A DNA stretch of 7,579 nucleotides from Victivallales bacterium (lineage in GTDB: Bacteria; Verrucomicrobiota; Lentisphaeria; Victivallales; JAADHT01). The notes beneath the pieces are model-generated. The model was not told the DNA's origin, did not search any database, and worked only from the letters and a program-made list of their open reading frames with translations. The stretch is taken from positions 1-7,579 of the forward strand of contig JAFGFR010000290.1 in NCBI GenBank assembly GCA_016930955.1, in the 5' to 3' direction. Shown one piece after another: positions 5,646-7,579 of the stretch (its first letter is position 1; each line of letters begins with the position of its first letter). The position numbers were made by a program, and so were the translations under genes.

Positions 5646-7099
5646 AACAGAATTGCCCCAATATTTTATTCATCATGTCCGACGACCACGCCGCACATGC
5701 GATGAGCTGCTATGGCAGCAGGATCAACCGGACACCCAATCTCGACCGTATTGCAGAGGAGGGCATGCGTTTCGACAATTGTTTCTGCACAAACTCTATT
5801 TGCACCCCGAGCCGGGCCTCGATTTTGTCCGGGACCTATAATCACATCAATGGCGTCACCACGCTTGCCACCATGATGGACAATACGCTGCTTATGTTCC
5901 CGAAACTGCTGCAGGGGGCGGGGTACCGGACTGCAGTTTTCGGGAAGTGGCATCTTGGGCAAGGCGCGAGGCATTGTCCAGCAGGGTTCGACGACTGGGC
6001 CGTTCTCCCGGGGCAGGGGTACTACCATAACCCGACATTCGCCTTCAAGGACCCGGGAGGAGGAGAGAAACGGACCGTGCAGGGCTATGTGACCGATATC
6101 ATTACAGACATGTGCCTGGATTGGCTGGAGAACAGGAATCAAGGACAACCCTTCTGTTTGCTTTGTCATCACAAGGCCCCGCACCGCCCATGGTATTCCG
6201 ACGACAAGCATGCTCATTTGTTTCTCAACGAGGTAGTGCCCGAACCGGAGACGTTGTTTGACAACTACCAAAACCGGGCGAAGGCGGCCGAGGCAGCCAC
6301 CATGAGGGTCGGTGTGCATATGAACGAGATGGACCTCAAGTGCGAAGTGCCGGACAAAATGAGCGAGGAAGACCTCCGGCGTTGGGGGTATCAGCGCTAT
6401 ATCAAGGACTATCTTCGTGTCGTCCAGAGCGTTGACGATAACGTCGGACGCCTCCTTGATTACCTCGAGGAAAACGGGTTGGCCGAGAATACCCTCGTCG
6501 TATATACGTCGGATCAGGGTTTTTTCCTGGGGGACCACGGATGGTACGACAAACGTTTCATGTACGAGGAATCACTCAGGATGCCTTTGGTCATGCGTTA
6601 TCCGCGTGAAGTCAAGCCTGGGATGGTGAACGATGATATCGTGCTCAATGTAGACTTTCCCGCGCTCTTTTTGGACTTTGCCGGAGTCCCGATTCCCGAC
6701 ACGTTCCAGGGCCGGAGCTTCCGACCTCTCCTGCAGGGCAGCACGCCGCCGGACTGGCGTGAGGCGATGTACTACCGATACTGGATGAACCGCGCACACC
6801 ACAACGTGGCGGCTCATTACGGGATCCGAACCAATAGCCACAAGCTGATATACTACTACTATGACGGCTGCGGCCAGAAGGGGACAGAAGATGCCTGCTG
6901 TGGCGGCTCCGGCGATGTTATGGAACTGGACAAATTGGAGCCTGAGTGGGAGCTGTTCGATCTTGAGAAGGACCCCCGCGAACTCAAAAATGTCGTTGGC
7001 GACCCTGCATATGCCGGGGTCTTCCATGAACTCAGGGACGAACTGCACCGCCTGCAGGCCGAGCTCGGCGACACTCGGTACTCCAAGGACACCGACTAA
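5618..7099 (+). CDS. Formylglycine-dependent sulfatase, family S1, Cys type
   Basis: A 493-residue arylsulfatase/alkaline phosphatase superfamily enzyme that hydrolyses a sulfate ester, probably on a carbohydrate. Cys62 in CTPSRASILSGTY is the residue converted to formylglycine, so an FGE or anSME maturase is needed elsewhere. Other visible active-site parts are the metal-binding Asp22-Asp23 (MSDDH), Lys110 and His112 in FGKWHLG, His185 in HHKAPHRPW, Asp299-Gln300 in YTSDQG, and Lys312 in GWYDKRFMYEESLRMPL. The C-terminal subdomain has EWELFDLEKDPRELKNV (443-459). No signal peptide is visible; the first beta strand (NILFIMSDD) starts at residue 15. A Cys/Gly-rich insertion (about 417-437) precedes EWELFDL. 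The ATG lies within the DUF4380-like gene with GGAG only 2 nt upstream. GTG at 5642, overlapping that gene's stop, is an alternative and would also leave no signal peptide. The substrate and S1 subfamily cannot be fixed by eye. Confidence 0.95.
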   Translation: MSSDRKTPVKQNCPNILFIMSDDHAAHAMSCYGSRINRTPNLDRIAEEGMRFDNCFCTNSICTPSRASILSGTYNHINGVTTLATMMDNTLLMFPKLLQGAGYRTAVFGKWHLGQGARHCPAGFDDWAVLPGQGYYHNPTFAFKDPGGGEKRTVQGYVTDIITDMCLDWLENRNQGQPFCLLCHHKAPHRPWYSDDKHAHLFLNEVVPEPETLFDNYQNRAKAAEAATMRVGVHMNEMDLKCEVPDKMSEEDLRRWGYQRYIKDYLRVVQSVDDNVGRLLDYLEENGLAENTLVVYTSDQGFFLGDHGWYDKRFMYEESLRMPLVMRYPREVKPGMVNDDIVLNVDFPALFLDFAGVPIPDTFQGRSFRPLLQGSTPPDWREAMYYRYWMNRAHHNVAAHYGIRTNSHKLIYYYYDGCGQKGTEDACCGGSGDVMELDKLEPEWELFDLEKDPRELKNVVGDPAYAGVFHELRDELHRLQAELGDTRYSKDTD

Positions 7100-7148
7100 G
7101 GACTGTATACTGAACGTGCAAAAAGCCGGATGTCAAGGAGCTTTGCAT

Positions 7149-7579
7149 ATGTCGAGATATTCTGGGGTGGGATCTTATCTGGCGGCCATCGCCCTGCTCT
7201 CGGCGGGCATGATCTCCCTGGAGATTTCACTCACGAGAGTCTTCTCGGCGGTGCTGCGCTACCATTTTGTCTTCCTCGTGATCTCCGTGGCGATCTGCGG
7301 GCTGGGCATCGGGTCGGCACTGTGCTCCCTATTTAAGGATCCCCGCAAAATCCCGTTGGGCTTGGCTGCGAACCTCGCAGGATGGTCAACTGTGTCTTTC
7401 CTCGTGTTATTTTTCAAGGTCATACTCCCTGTCACTCCGGAAAGCCTTTGGCTGATCGCGATACTTGCCGTCTTCCCGTTCGTGTTTGCCGGGGTCTTTG
7501 TCGCGGGTGTGTTCTCACAGATGCCCGACAAGTCCAATACCATCTACGCCTGCGACCTCGCCGGCGCGGGGTTGGCAAG
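7149..7579 (+). CDS. Multi-spanning membrane protein, spermidine-synthase-like N-terminal part (partial)
   Basis: The reading frame is open from ATG 7149 to the window end, giving 143 residues without a stop. AAGGAG at 7135-7140, 8 nt upstream, supports this start over the ATG at 7130, which opens a different frame that stops at 7336. The sequence has about four hydrophobic segments, near residues 8-30, 39-61, 70-93 and 100-122. SAGMISLEISLTRVFS followed by GLGIGSAL, and later TIYACDLAGAGLA, resemble the N-terminal membrane portion of proteins that carry a C-terminal spermidine-synthase-like methyltransferase-fold domain. The soluble domain would lie beyond the window, so an aminopropyltransferase function is unproven. 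It starts 49 bp after the sulfatase on the same strand with no evident terminator or promoter between, so it may belong to the same transcript. Confidence 0.75.
   Translation, partial: MSRYSGVGSYLAAIALLSAGMISLEISLTRVFSAVLRYHFVFLVISVAICGLGIGSALCSLFKDPRKIPLGLAANLAGWSTVSFLVLFFKVILPVTPESLWLIAILAVFPFVFAGVFVAGVFSQMPDKSNTIYACDLAGAGLA

Noticed and set aside
5666..6538. 290-codon open frame on the minus strand opposite the sulfatase
   Set aside because: It is antisense to a clear sulfatase with intact motifs, its translation resembles no family, and long antisense frames are common in GC-rich genes.
7130..7336. ATG at 7130 as the start of the last gene
   Set aside because: It opens a different frame that stops at 7336 and gives no sensible protein. 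ATG 7149 has AAGGAG at ideal spacing and encodes a membrane protein open to the window end.

Overview
This is ordinary chromosomal bacterial DNA, moderately GC-rich and densely coded. It joins a cell-wall/division block to a carbohydrate-modifying block across one divergent intergenic region. The pairing of a DUF4380-like protein with a formylglycine-type sulfatase, together with the style of the proteins, suggests a Gram-negative member of the PVC superphylum (Lentisphaerota, Kiritimatiellota or Verrucomicrobiota). That placement is inference from gene content; no rRNA or tRNA is present to confirm it.

Left part (1-4581). The window opens inside glmS on the + strand, covering the last 267 codons of glucosamine-6-phosphate synthase, which makes the amino sugar for peptidoglycan. 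It converges, with only 6 bp between the stop codons, on a minus-strand cluster read mraZ -> rsmH -> ftsL -> ftsI. This is the conserved 5' end of the dcw (division and cell wall) cluster: a transcriptional regulator, a 16S rRNA methyltransferase, a bitopic divisome protein and the septal class B penicillin-binding protein. The usual next genes (murE, murF, mraY and so on) are absent, because the cluster ends directly at glmS.

Intergenic region (4519-4781, about 260 bp). A near-perfect sigma70-type promoter (TTGACA, 17 bp, TATTAT) faces mraZ. Immediately downstream are four G-rich units in exact 10-bp register, spanning the predicted transcription start, the Shine-Dalgarno sequence and the GTG start codon of mraZ. 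This layout matches known MraZ autoregulatory boxes and is the most informative regulatory structure in the window. A weaker promoter points the other way, followed by a small GC hairpin with a T run.

Right part (4782-7579, + strand). A DUF4380/galactose-mutarotase-like protein overlaps the start of a Cys-type S1 sulfatase by 28 bp. The sulfatase has no visible signal peptide, so the pair may handle sulfated sugars inside the cell. After 49 bp a multi-spanning membrane protein begins, resembling the N-terminal half of membrane-bound spermidine-synthase-like proteins, and it runs off the window end.

I saw no CRISPR array, tRNA, rRNA, insertion sequence or prophage feature. The window looks mainly like a standard dcw start beside a small sulfatase locus, not a wholly new system.
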